Below are positions 1-5,239 of a stretch of 11,838 nt of DNA, one piece after another (positions within the stretch are counted from its first letter, which is position 1; every line of letters starts with the position of its first letter). The notes under the pieces are model-generated. The model had not been told where the DNA came from, did no database searches, and was given only the letters and a program-made list of their open reading frames with translations. The DNA comes from AC-50 sp035640455 (GTDB taxonomy: Bacteria; Actinomycetota; Thermoleophilia; Gaiellales; Gaiellaceae), in NCBI GenBank assembly GCA_035640455.1, contig DASQWB010000038.1:1-11838 (forward strand). The letters run 5' to 3'. Position numbers and translations under genes: made by a program.

Positions 1-58
1 GGGCTACAAGCCTGATCCTGCCCTCGTGGCGCGCCTCCGGGTCGAGCTCGACCGGTAA
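1..58 (+). CDS. C-terminal tail of an unidentified upstream gene (partial)
   Basis: Reading from base 2, eighteen codons (GYKPDPALVARLRVELDR) run to a TAA stop at 56-58. The stop directly abuts the GTG start of the next gene at 59, which suggests the two are co-transcribed and translationally coupled. The codons are GC-rich at the third position, like the neighbours. Too little is present to name the product. In an operon with a cyclodeaminase/cyclohydrolase gene, a folate or one-carbon enzyme would be reasonable, but nothing in this tail shows it. Confidence 0.55.
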   Translation, partial: GYKPDPALVARLRVELDR

Positions 59-616
59 GTGCCGGGCGACCCGCTCGATCTTCCCGTTCGCGAGCTCCTC
101 GAGGAGACGGCAGCAGCATCCGTGACGCCAGCGGGCGGCGCGGCCGCCGCAGTCGCGGTCGCACTGGCCGCAGCACTCACGGCTATGGCGGCGCGCTTCT
201 CACGGGAGAGCTGGGACGGCTCCGAAGGCGCCGTCGCGCAGGCGGAGGCCATTCGCGTGCGGGTTGAGCCGCTCGCCGCCGAGGACATAGCCGCCTACTC
301 GGAGGTGCTCAGGCTGCGCCGCGTAGGCGCCGACGACGAGGCGCTCGGCCGGGCTCTCGAACGCGCCGCCGAGGTTCCCTCCAAACTTGCCGAAGCCGCC
401 GCGGACGCGCTCGAGCTCGCCCTCCACGTCGCCGATCGCTGCGACCCGGCCGTCCGCGTGGACGCGGTCGCCGCGGCCGAGCTTGCCCGTGCCGGCACCC
501 GGATCGGCTCCAGAATCGTCGACGTCAATCTCGCGATGCGACCGGAGGACGAGCGAGCCGAAAAAGCCCGCCGGCTGGCCGAAGCCGCTGACCGGGCCCT
601 GTCTGCTCTTGGCTAG
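59..616 (+). CDS. Cyclodeaminase/cyclohydrolase family protein (FTCD_C; methenyl-tetrahydrofolate cyclohydrolase-like)
   Basis: A 185-aa protein starting at GTG. Near residues 22-50 it has the family's hallmark stretch, a TPAGG turn followed by an Ala-rich helix ending in AALTAMAARFSRES. Next come DIAAYSEVLRLRR (about 75-88), the AAEVPSKLAEAA segment and the C-terminal RVDAVAAAELARAGT...RIVDVNLA block, all in the usual order for the formiminotransferase-cyclodeaminase C-terminal fold. Family members act on formimino- or methenyl-tetrahydrofolate in the cytoplasm (FchA or FTCD cyclodeaminase). Which reaction this one performs cannot be told from sequence alone. It is slightly shorter than typical FchA (about 200-210 aa). 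The first glycine-rich turn reads TPAGG rather than the commoner TPGGG, a mild departure. No Shine-Dalgarno is visible before GTG 59, so expression probably relies on coupling to the gene whose TAA ends at 58. It converges on the next gene with a 4-bp tail overlap (613-616). Confidence 0.85.
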   Translation: MPGDPLDLPVRELLEETAAASVTPAGGAAAAVAVALAAALTAMAARFSRESWDGSEGAVAQAEAIRVRVEPLAAEDIAAYSEVLRLRRVGADDEALGRALERAAEVPSKLAEAAADALELALHVADRCDPAVRVDAVAAAELARAGTRIGSRIVDVNLAMRPEDERAEKARRLAEAADRALSALG

Positions 617-795
617 CCGGACGGCCTGAGGGCGACGCGGGCGCCCATGTGTCGCCGACGCACGAGCGCGACCAGCCGCGGCCAGACCTGGCGGCGTGGC
701 GGCCGAGGCTCGCGCTGTGCTGCCCGCGCGTCGCGGAGAAGGTCGTCGTAGTGCGATTGAGCGAGTTCTTCTCGGTACTGCGTGAGCGGGTACAT
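613..795 (-). CDS. Small basic hypothetical protein, 60 aa
   Basis: The ATG at 795 (MYPLTQYREELAQ...) is chosen over a GTG 30 bases upstream because a full AAGGAGG (801-807 on the plus strand, reverse complement) stands 5 bases before it. The N-terminal half (about 1-28) is a predicted amphipathic helix rich in Asp/Glu/Arg (YREELAQSHYDDLLRDARAA). The middle is Pro/Arg-rich (REPRPPRRQVWPR), followed by a short hydrophobic-basic stretch LVALVRRR. There is no signal peptide or clear membrane segment and no named domain. Short proteins starting with a similar helical LxxLRxxA pattern are common as unannotated genes in actinobacteria, but that is an impression, not a match. A promoter-like GGAAG-N16-CGTCTA lies just upstream, inside and beyond the stop of the MFS gene, so it can be transcribed separately. 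Its stop overlaps the stop of the convergent cyclohydrolase gene. Confidence 0.65.
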   Translation of the reverse strand: MYPLTQYREELAQSHYDDLLRDARAAQREPRPPRRQVWPRLVALVRRRHMGARVALRPSG

Positions 796-800
796 CGGTG

Positions 801-807
801 CCTCCTT
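801..807 (-). promoter_or_regulatory. Shine-Dalgarno deciding the start at 795
   Basis: On the minus strand the bases read AAGGAGG followed by CACCG and ATG. This near-perfect anti-16S match fixes the start of the 60-aa gene at 795 rather than at the in-frame GTG at 825. Confidence 0.8.
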
Positions 808-824
808 CATCGCTTCGATGCTCA

Positions 825-852
825 CTAGACGAGGGAGGCAGAAGCTTCTTCC
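825..852 (-). promoter_or_regulatory. ECF-sigma-like promoter (GGAAG-N16-CGTCTAG) for the 60-aa gene
   Basis: On the minus strand a GGAAG (848-852) is followed after 16 bases by CGTCTAG (825-831). GGAA-type -35 and CGTC-type -10 elements at 16-17 bp spacing are the known signature of extracytoplasmic-function sigma promoters in actinobacteria. Initiation about 6-8 bases downstream would leave a leader of about 25 nt containing the Shine-Dalgarno. The same layout recurs before the genes starting at 4759 (minus) and 2609 (plus). The -35 directly abuts the MFS stop codon at 853. No transcription data; inference from motif and position. Confidence 0.5.
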
Positions 853-2502
853 TCACGTGGGGACGACCACGCCGAGGCGTGCCCCCACGACGGCCTCCGC
901 AGCCTCGTGGGCGCTCGGCGCGCCCGTCACCGCGGCGACGAAGTCGGGGCCTCCGAGCGCCAGCAATTCGGCTTCCGTGCGCGCCTTCACGGTCGCCGTT
1001 CGCGCAACATCCCGAAGCAGGGCGATCTCGCCGAAGCACCCGCCGCGCGTCTCGACCGCAGGGACCTGCTCCTCGGCGGCCACCTCCACCTCGCCGTCGG
1101 CGACCACGTAGAAGCGGTCGCCGCGCTCGCCGCGCTCGACGATCGTCGCTCCGGCCGGGACGCGAACCCGCTCAAGCCGGCCGGCAAGGGCCTCCAGCGT
1201 CGGGGCCGGCAACGGGGCGAGGAACGGGACGCCCCGCAGGAGGTCGAGGCCGGCCGGTAACGGCGAGACGACGTCGATCGAGACCAGCGCCCGCCACGTC
1301 CCCGCGACGACGGCGGGGAGGAACGCGCCCACCGCGACGAGCGCCCAACGGATGCCGAGGGCGTGAACGACGAAGGGCGCCACCAGCGCTCCGATGCCGA
1401 TGCTTCCGACGATCAGGCTCTCCAGCACTCCGAAAACCCGCGCCAGCACCGCGTCGGGCGCCGAGCGCTGGAGCAGCGTCGTACCCGCGACGTCGACGAG
1501 CGTGTTTCCGACCCCGACGCACCCGAAGAGCACGAGCGCGAGTGCCGCGTGCGGAAACACTCCGATCAGCGCGATCGGCACGCCCCAGATTGCGATCCCG
1601 AGCCCGAAGCTGGGCGAGAGGCGCAACCGCCCCGCGAGCGAGAATGCCGCCAGCGCACCGATCACTCCGCCGACGCCCATCGCCGAGTTCAGGTAGCCGA
1701 CGCCGGCGCGACCGAGGTCGAGGAGCCGAAGCGACGCGACGACCACGAGCACGTTCATCGCGCCGTCGACGAAGGTCTGGGCCGCGAAGAGCCCCACGAG
1801 CAGGCGCACGCGGCCCTGGTGCAGGATCGTGCGAAAGCCAGCCGCTACCTCCGTGAGCACCGAGCCGGTCGCCGGCGCCGGCGCCGGCTCCCGAGCCGGC
1901 TCCGATATCCGCACCACGAGGAGCGCCGACCACACCATCGCGCCGGCCGTCACGGCGAAGACGACCGCGCTCGTGCTCGCCGCCAGCAGCAGCCCGCCGA
2001 GCGCAGGGCCCGCGAAGATGCCCACGCTCTCGATCGTCGTCGCGGTGACGTTCGCTCCGGTCAGCTCCTCCGGCGTCCGCGCTAGCCCCGGAACGAGAGC
2101 TGCCTGCGCAGGACGGAAGGCAGTCGAGGCGACGGAGACGATGACCGCCAGGGCATAGACCACGTACGGAAGGTCGGCCGCCGCTGCGGCCGCAGCGGCC
2201 GCGAGCGCGACCGCACGGACGGCGTCGGAGGCAACCATCACCCGCGTCCGCGCCAGCCGGTCGCCGAGCAAGCCCGTGAAGGGGGCGGCGACCGCGGCGG
2301 CAGTCCAGCGCAGGAAGCCGACGACGCCGACGGCTGTCGCGCCTCCTGCGCCGTAGGCGTAGACGATCAGCGCGATGCCGTACGCCCACGTGCCGATCAT
2401 CGAGCCGGCCCAGGCGAGCTCGAGCCGCCGCAGCCCCGGATTCGACGCCACCAGGGCGAGCGCGCCGGTTGCGTCGCGGACCCGCTGCCGCACCGTCCGC
2501 AC
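853..2502 (-). CDS. MFS transporter with C-terminal cyclic-nucleotide-binding domain
   Basis: A 549-aa protein. Residues about 1-405 form a major facilitator superfamily permease of the MFS_3/EntS-like type: many hydrophobic helices, the inter-helix 2-3 signature GLLGDRLARTRVMV (about 77-90), a Pro/Ala linker (200-212) between the two six-helix halves, and the pseudo-repeat SAMGVGGVIGALAAF. Residues about 425-525 form a CRP/PKA-type cyclic-nucleotide-binding domain on the cytoplasmic side: LERVRVPAGATIVERGERGD, then FYVVADGEVEV, and a well-kept phosphate-binding cassette FGEIALLRDVARTATV (490-505) with Glu492 and Arg501 in the ligand-contact positions. Such fusions suggest export controlled by cAMP/cGMP or a similar ligand. 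The substrate is unknown. The start is GTG 2502; no good Shine-Dalgarno precedes it, and a second GTG three codons on is an alternative. It is divergent from the RTEVG-repeat gene, with 106 bp between the starts. A run of ten alanines (about 100-109) lies in a transmembrane helix. Confidence 0.88.
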   Translation of the reverse strand: MRTVRQRVRDATGALALVASNPGLRRLELAWAGSMIGTWAYGIALIVYAYGAGGATAVGVVGFLRWTAAAVAAPFTGLLGDRLARTRVMVASDAVRAVALAAAAAAAAADLPYVVYALAVIVSVASTAFRPAQAALVPGLARTPEELTGANVTATTIESVGIFAGPALGGLLLAASTSAVVFAVTAGAMVWSALLVVRISEPAREPAPAPATGSVLTEVAAGFRTILHQGRVRLLVGLFAAQTFVDGAMNVLVVVASLRLLDLGRAGVGYLNSAMGVGGVIGALAAFSLAGRLRLSPSFGLGIAIWGVPIALIGVFPHAALALVLFGCVGVGNTLVDVAGTTLLQRSAPDAVLARVFGVLESLIVGSIGIGALVAPFVVHALGIRWALVAVGAFLPAVVAGTWRALVSIDVVSPLPAGLDLLRGVPFLAPLPAPTLEALAGRLERVRVPAGATIVERGERGDRFYVVADGEVEVAAEEQVPAVETRGGCFGEIALLRDVARTATVKARTEAELLALGGPDFVAAVTGAPSAHEAAEAVVGARLGVVVPT

Positions 2503-2535
2503 GGCCGGAGGATTGCACGTCCTGCCGGGACGGTG

Positions 2536-2563
2536 GGAAGATTAGGGCACCGAACTCCGTCAG
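2536..2563 (+). promoter_or_regulatory. ECF-sigma-like promoter (GGAAG-N17-CGTCAG)
   Basis: GGAAG at 2536-2540 is followed after 17 bases by CGTCAG at 2558-2563, in the gap between two divergent genes. Transcription would start near 2570 and give a leader of about 40 nt before GTG 2609. The -35 and first -10 bases match those before the genes starting at 795 and 4759 on the other strand. The -10 differs after CGTC (AG rather than TAG). Confidence 0.45.
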
Positions 2564-2596
2564 GTGTTCGAGCCGCGTCCTGCGGCGATGGCGAAA

Positions 2597-2602
2597 GGAG
2601 GG
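2597..2602 (+). promoter_or_regulatory. Shine-Dalgarno deciding the start at 2609
   Basis: AGGAGG-like GGAGGG within AAAGGAGGG stands 6 bases before GTG 2609. It favours this start over the in-frame GTG at 2564, which overlaps the likely -10 element and has no ribosome site. Confidence 0.75.
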
Positions 2603-2608
2603 TGCTCC

Positions 2609-2797
2609 GTGGAGGACGAGAAGGAGAGGACCACTCCCGGCACAGAGGACGATGTGCGGCGGGAGAGCGACGACGATCCCGACGTCGAGGGCCATCGGTC
2701 GATGCCCCGCACGGAGGTCGGTCGCACCGAGGTCGGCCGCACAGAAGTCGGCCGCACAGAGGTGGGCCGCACCGAGACCGGGAGGACGGAGCCCTAG
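2609..2797 (+). CDS. Acidic pentapeptide-repeat (RTEVG) small protein, 62 aa
   Basis: Residues 1-33 are very hydrophilic and acidic (EDEKERTTPGTEDDVRRESDDDPDVEG in two overlapping parts), so probably disordered. Residues 34-62 are RTEVG four times, then RTETG, then RTEP and the stop. There is no signal peptide, membrane segment or known domain, and I do not recognise the family. Evidence that it is real and on this strand: a strong ribosome site, a promoter-like element upstream, a strong hairpin right after the stop, and a telling substitution pattern. The first four 15-base units differ only at third codon positions (ACG/ACC/ACA, GAG/GAA, GTC/GTG, GGT/GGC), so the peptide rather than the DNA is being conserved. 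The repeat is unrelated to the A(D/N)LxX pentapeptide-repeat fold. The charged repeat could bind a partner or nucleic acid, but this is a guess. Confidence 0.7.
   Translation: MEDEKERTTPGTEDDVRRESDDDPDVEGHRSMPRTEVGRTEVGRTEVGRTEVGRTETGRTEP
2708..2794 (+). repeat. 15-bp tandem repeat encoding RTEVG
   Basis: Five full 15-base units (2708-2722, 2723-2737, 2738-2752, 2753-2767, 2768-2782) and a 12-base partial unit (2783-2794) lie in frame within the small acidic gene. Units one to four differ only by synonymous changes; the fifth has Thr for Val and the last ends in Pro. Confidence 0.9.
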
Positions 2798-2806
2798 CAA
2801 GCTCCC

Positions 2807-2837
2807 GAGCCGGGCGGCCACGGTGGCCGCCCGGCTC
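2807..2837. terminator. Bidirectional terminator-like hairpin
   Basis: A perfect 14-bp stem (2807-2820 with 2824-2837) closes a 3-base loop, almost entirely G-C. It lies 9 bases after the stop of the RTEVG gene and overlaps the stop codon of the convergent GAF gene (2836-2838), so it can serve both. No T-run follows on either side, which is usual for high-GC actinobacterial terminators. Confidence 0.75.
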
Positions 2838-3492
2838 AGCCCATGCGAGTCACCTGGAGGAGGTCGGCAAGCGATGCGAGCAGTTGCAGGCCTGCTTCGC
2901 GCGCCGGCCCCTCGAGCGCATCGACCGCCTCGGCGAGACGCGCGACGGGAGCGAGGTCGCCGCCGCTCGTCTCGATCGCGTCACGCACGCGACGGGCCCT
3001 CAGCAGCAGGTCGAGCGCGATCGCGGCCTGACCGGCGAAGAGGCCGAGGAGATCGGTCTCGGCCAGGCTGAAGGCGCCTCGCTGCGGACGGTCGAGCACC
3101 TCGAGAACACCGAGCGCGCGCTCCTCGTGCAGCAGCGGTACCGCCATCAGCCCGTGCGGCACATACCCAGTGCTCTCGGCCGCTTCGCGGGCGAAACGTG
3201 GATCGGCGGCGACGTCCTCGAGGACGAGCGGCTGCCGCGTGACGAGCACCCAGCCCGCGACTCCGGTCGCCGAGGGGATCCGCGTCCCCACGAGCGACCT
3301 CGAGCCCTCGCCCGCCACGGCCGCGAAGACGAGCTCGTCCGCCTCTTCGTCGAGGACGAAGATGGAGGACGCGCGGGCGCCGAAGATCGCCCGTGCCACC
3401 TCGACGATCGACTGCAAGAGCGCCGCATAGTCGGCCTCCGAGCCCGCGGCGCCCGCGGCGAAGGCGTCGTGGAGGTCACCGGGGCTGCTCAC
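2836..3492 (-). CDS. GAF-domain protein
   Basis: A 218-aa protein. Residues about 20-165 form a GAF domain: helix DYAALLQSIVEVARAIFGA, strand ASSIFVLDEEADELVF, the LVGTRIPSATGVAGWVLVTRQPLV segment (in two parts), then LEDVAADPRFA and the last strands GLMAVPLLHEERALGVLEVLD, closing with helix LLGLFAGQAAIALD. After it come a helical stretch and a tail with no output domain: no kinase, GGDEF, PP2C or DNA-binding region. GAF domains bind small ligands (cyclic nucleotides, haem, others) in the cytoplasm. The start is GTG 3492, which overlaps the protease stop as GTGA, a classic sign of translational coupling. The same reading frame stays open upstream to about 4047, but that part only shadows the protease gene. 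A stand-alone GAF protein coupled to a protease suggests a sensing or regulatory partner; this is inference. Confidence 0.85.
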   Translation of the reverse strand: MSSPGDLHDAFAAGAAGSEADYAALLQSIVEVARAIFGARASSIFVLDEEADELVFAAVAGEGSRSLVGTRIPSATGVAGWVLVTRQPLVLEDVAADPRFAREAAESTGYVPHGLMAVPLLHEERALGVLEVLDRPQRGAFSLAETDLLGLFAGQAAIALDLLLRARRVRDAIETSGGDLAPVARLAEAVDALEGPAREAGLQLLASLADLLQVTRMG

Positions 3493-4334
3493 GAGCCGAC
3501 GTTCGAGGCGGTCAGGAAGAGCACGTTCTTGAGCGCGAGCGCCGTCAGCTCGGGATGCTTGCTGCGGATCAACGCGCAGATCCCGGCCATGTGGGGCGTC
3601 GCGAAGCTGTTCCCGGTCACGCGCAAGCGACCGCCGTCGAGCCACGCCACCTCGACCTCGACCCCGCGCGCGAAGAACTCCACCGGCGGCGAGGGATTGT
3701 AGAACCAGGCCATCGGGTCGGTCAGCTCGTGGCTTCCCACCGAGACGACCGAGGAGAAGCGCCAGGGGTAGCTCTCGACCGGGAGGTTGTGCGCGGACGC
3801 GACGAGCATCGTCCGTCGAAAGTACGCGTTGTCGGCCAGCTCGTGGAGCATGAAGGCGAACTGCTTCTTCGTCGTGGACAGGCTCAAGTTGATGACGTCG
3901 AAGCGCTGCTCGACCGCCCAGCGCAGCCCGCAGAGCAGCGCCGGCCCGCTGCCCGTGTAGCCGGCCCCGAGCGCACGAACGCTCGTCAAGGCGCATTCGG
4001 GCGCGAGGGAGCGCACGATCCCCGCGCAGGCCGTGCCGTGGCCGCACACGTCGCCCTGGTCGTCCTCGGTCACGGTCGCCTCCTCGCCCTCGACGGAGAC
4101 GACCAGCGACCGCTCGACCGCGCCCACGAGCGGGTGCTCACGCTCGACGCCGCTGTCCAGGATGCACACGCGGACGCCCGCTCCGGTGGCGCCGCCGAGC
4201 GCCCACTCGCGCGTGACCTGCTCGGGCCACTCGACCGGCAGAGCGATCTCGTCCACCGATTCGGCCCGGAGGCTCCAGGCCGGAAGCGCTTCGTCGGGCA
4301 CTGCAGCATCGTAAGCGGTGCCCTCCGCCTTCAC
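3489..4334 (-). CDS. Compact subtilisin-like serine protease (S8 family), no visible signal peptide
   Basis: A 281-aa protein with a complete S8 catalytic set in the right order: Asp60 in VCILDSGVE, His99 in GHGTACAGI, oxyanion Asn183 in VASAHNLP and Ser243 in GNSFATPHMAG. There is no signal peptide, no inhibitor_I9 propeptide and no membrane segment, so it is probably cytoplasmic and may not need propeptide removal. That is unusual, as most actinobacterial subtilases are secreted. The length is close to a bare catalytic domain. The start is uncertain. GTG 4334 is the first in frame but has no ribosome site, and a stable hairpin ends only 7 bases upstream; in-frame GTG 4301 is an alternative. 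The gene follows the RPDDR membrane protein by 47 bp and overlaps the GAF gene by 4 bp, so the three appear to form one operon. Substrate and function are unknown; regulated cleavage of a partner, perhaps its membrane neighbour, is speculation. Confidence 0.9.
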   Translation of the reverse strand: MKAEGTAYDAAVPDEALPAWSLRAESVDEIALPVEWPEQVTREWALGGATGAGVRVCILDSGVEREHPLVGAVERSLVVSVEGEEATVTEDDQGDVCGHGTACAGIVRSLAPECALTSVRALGAGYTGSGPALLCGLRWAVEQRFDVINLSLSTTKKQFAFMLHELADNAYFRRTMLVASAHNLPVESYPWRFSSVVSVGSHELTDPMAWFYNPSPPVEFFARGVEVEVAWLDGGRLRVTGNSFATPHMAGICALIRSKHPELTALALKNVLFLTASNVGS

Positions 4335-4341
4335 GAAGGAA

Positions 4342-4357
4342 CGGGCCCGAAGGCCCG
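4342..4357 (-). terminator. UUCG-capped hairpin between the RPDDR and protease genes
   Basis: On the minus strand CGGGCC, TTCG and GGCCCG form a 6-bp stem with the extra-stable C(UUCG)G tetraloop, followed by TTCCTTC and the protease GTG. It lies 24 bases after the RPDDR stop. It could be a partial terminator, an mRNA-stability element that raises the first gene's level over the protease, or a block on ribosome access. The stem is short for a full terminator. Confidence 0.55.
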
Positions 4358-4381
4358 CTCCTCGTACGACACGCGCTACGT

Positions 4382-4759
4382 CTAGGCGTGCAGCGGCTTG
4401 CGTTGTCGCCTTCCGACGATGGTCAAGCCGACGAGCGCCAAGGCCAGCGCGGCCGCTCCGGTCGAGATCGCGATCGTCCTGCCCCAGTTGAAGCCCGAGC
4501 CGCTCGAAGTGGGCTCCAGCTGAAGCGGCTGGGTCGCGCCGAACGAGCGCTCGCCGCGCATCGGGCTGCCAACTGCCTGCGACACGTGGGCGTAGATGAC
4601 GCCGCGCACACCGGATCGATCGTCAGGCCGAACAGCAACCGATGTCGAGCCGCCGGTGCCGGTATCCACGACTCGCATCGCGACGGCCGTACCGACGAAA
4701 ACGAGAGCGGCGACACACGCCAGCGCCGCCACGATGATCCTCTTTCCCCGCCGTTTCAT
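4382..4759 (-). CDS. Small bitopic membrane protein with RPDDR motif, 125 aa
   Basis: The start ATG 4759 has AAAGGAG (4769-4775) 9 bases ahead. A farther in-frame ATG at 4783 lies before that ribosome site and is rejected. Residues 1-7 are basic (MKRRGKR) and 8-28 are hydrophobic, giving a signal peptide or signal anchor. A Gly/Thr/Ser-rich stretch leads to RPDDRSGVRG (44-53), then QAVGSPMRGERS (61-72). A second membrane helix (about 96-115, after FNWG) ends in a basic tail GRRQRKPLHA. So an extracytoplasmic segment of about 65 aa is tethered at the C-terminus. I know of no named family. It shares motif order with the 165-aa protein at 9940-10437: signal, RPDDRxGxRG, F(N/D)W, helix, Arg-rich tail, and the A(V/M)GSP...RGE patch. 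First gene of an apparent operon with the protease and GAF genes. Confidence 0.75.
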   Translation of the reverse strand: MKRRGKRIIVAALACVAALVFVGTAVAMRVVDTGTGGSTSVAVRPDDRSGVRGVIYAHVSQAVGSPMRGERSFGATQPLQLEPTSSGSGFNWGRTIAISTGAAALALALVGLTIVGRRQRKPLHA

Positions 4760-4768
4760 GATGTGGTG

Positions 4769-4775
4769 CTCCTTT
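4769..4775 (-). promoter_or_regulatory. Shine-Dalgarno deciding the start at 4759
   Basis: AAAGGAG on the minus strand, 9 bases before ATG 4759. It lies downstream of the alternative ATG at 4783, which it therefore cannot serve. Confidence 0.7.
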
Positions 4776-4795
4776 CCCGTCATGCTGATACTGGC

Positions 4796-4823
4796 TAGAC
4801 GAGGAAGAAGCTCGTGTTCTTCC
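4796..4823 (-). promoter_or_regulatory. ECF-sigma-like promoter (GGAAG-N17-CGTCTA) for the RPDDR-protease-GAF operon
   Basis: On the minus strand GGAAG (4819-4823) and CGTCTA (4796-4801) are separated by 17 bases. The likely start of transcription is about 30 bases before ATG 4759. The -10 region, CCTCGTCTAG, is identical over eight bases or more to that before the 60-aa gene (825-834), and both have GGAAGAA at the -35, so the two promoters are very probably related. Confidence 0.55.
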
Positions 4824-4845
4824 AGTCAGGGCGGCCGACACTCGG

Positions 4846-4986
4846 TTGGTGCCTGCTTGCGCTGTTTGCGGCTACCAGGCCCTCCATGCGTTCAAGTTCT
4901 GTCCCGAGTGCGGGACTGCGGCGGGCGCGGCGGGCTCGGAGCAGCGCAAGGTCGTCACCGTCCTGTTCTGCGGCGTCGTGGGCTCG
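4846..4986 (+). pseudogene. Head of a zinc-ribbon/class III cyclase gene, truncated
   Basis: From TTG 4846 (or GTG 4849) the frame encodes a zinc ribbon, CAVCGYQALHAFKFCPECG, and then SEQRKVVTVLFCGVVGS. This is the stereotyped beginning of bacterial zinc-ribbon/adenylate cyclase/ATPase proteins, which normally read FxDVVGST and run on for hundreds of residues. Here the metal-binding Asp has become Gly, similarity stops after VVGS (about 4986), and the frame continues with unrelated residues to a stop at 5124. No ribosome site is seen. It is a remnant, probably cut by the events that left the tRNA piece and transposase next to it. Confidence 0.7.
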
Positions 4987-5099
4987 CGGCCCGTTGCGAC
5001 TGGTTTTCCATCGTGGGCGCAAACGAACGGTTCCAGTGCGCCCGACTTCTTGCCTCTGAGGACAACGCGAGAATGGATTCTGCAGGCACTTCGAAGACG

Positions 5100-5140
5100 G
5101 GAGCGACGGAATTCGAACCTGTGACCTCCGGCGTGACAGG
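5100..5140 (-). other. tRNA-Asp(GTC) 3'-half remnant, possible attachment site
   Basis: Read on the minus strand the segment begins with CCTGTCACGCCGG, matching the anticodon loop (GTC anticodon) and 3' anticodon stem of tRNA-Asp. It continues with AGGTC (variable loop), ACAGGTTCGAATTCCGT (T arm) and CGCTCC (acceptor 3' strand). There is no 5' half: no D arm or matching acceptor strand occurs in the next 80 bases. The T stem has an A-C mismatch and a G-T pair, and CCA is not encoded. Anticodon-loop-to-3'-end is exactly the portion that integrases duplicate when an element inserts into a tRNA gene, so this is probably an old att remnant. By that logic the element lay at higher coordinates. Between 4987 and 5239 I see nothing else. 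Confidence 0.6.
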
Positions 5141-5239
5141 TGCTTTTGAAAGCGTTTCATCTGGCTTCGTTTAGCCGCATCAACGCCGCGATGGGGCTTC
5201 TTCGCTTGATGCCATCGTCATCTCGCTGCGACCTTTCAC

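Noticed and set aside
798..1856. 352-codon plus-strand open frame very rich in Arg and Pro
   Set aside because: Antisense to the MFS-cNMP gene; composition is what GC-rich shadow frames give.
1868..1905. Alternating GCCGGC-rich stretch as a regulatory repeat
   Set aside because: It encodes the Pro/Ala linker between the two halves of the transporter, which explains it.
2708..2794. CRISPR-like or intergenic satellite repeat
   Set aside because: Units are contiguous 15-mers without spacers, in frame, and vary synonymously, so they are part of a coding sequence.
1172..2821. A 549-codon minus-strand open frame whose N-terminal part resembles a pentapeptide-repeat protein (AADFCAADLGATDL)
   Set aside because: It is an out-of-frame reading of the RTEVG tandem repeat followed by the MFS gene. 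The repeats vary at third positions of the plus-strand frame, and this frame has Arg-rich nonsense composition.
2836..4047. GAF gene extended upstream to a 403-aa protein
   Set aside because: The part beyond 3492 lies inside the protease gene in another frame and has no domain; GTG 3492 overlapping the protease stop explains the real start.
3393..4385. 330-codon plus-strand open frame across the protease gene
   Set aside because: Arg/Gly/His-rich shadow of a gene with a full catalytic triad on the other strand.
4379..4385. CGTCTAG on the plus strand as another ECF-like -10
   Set aside because: No GGAA element 16-17 bp upstream; it is part of the stop codon region of the RPDDR gene.
5100..5176. 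A complete, functional tRNA gene
   Set aside because: No D arm or 5' acceptor strand pairs with the 3' half, and the T stem carries mismatches.
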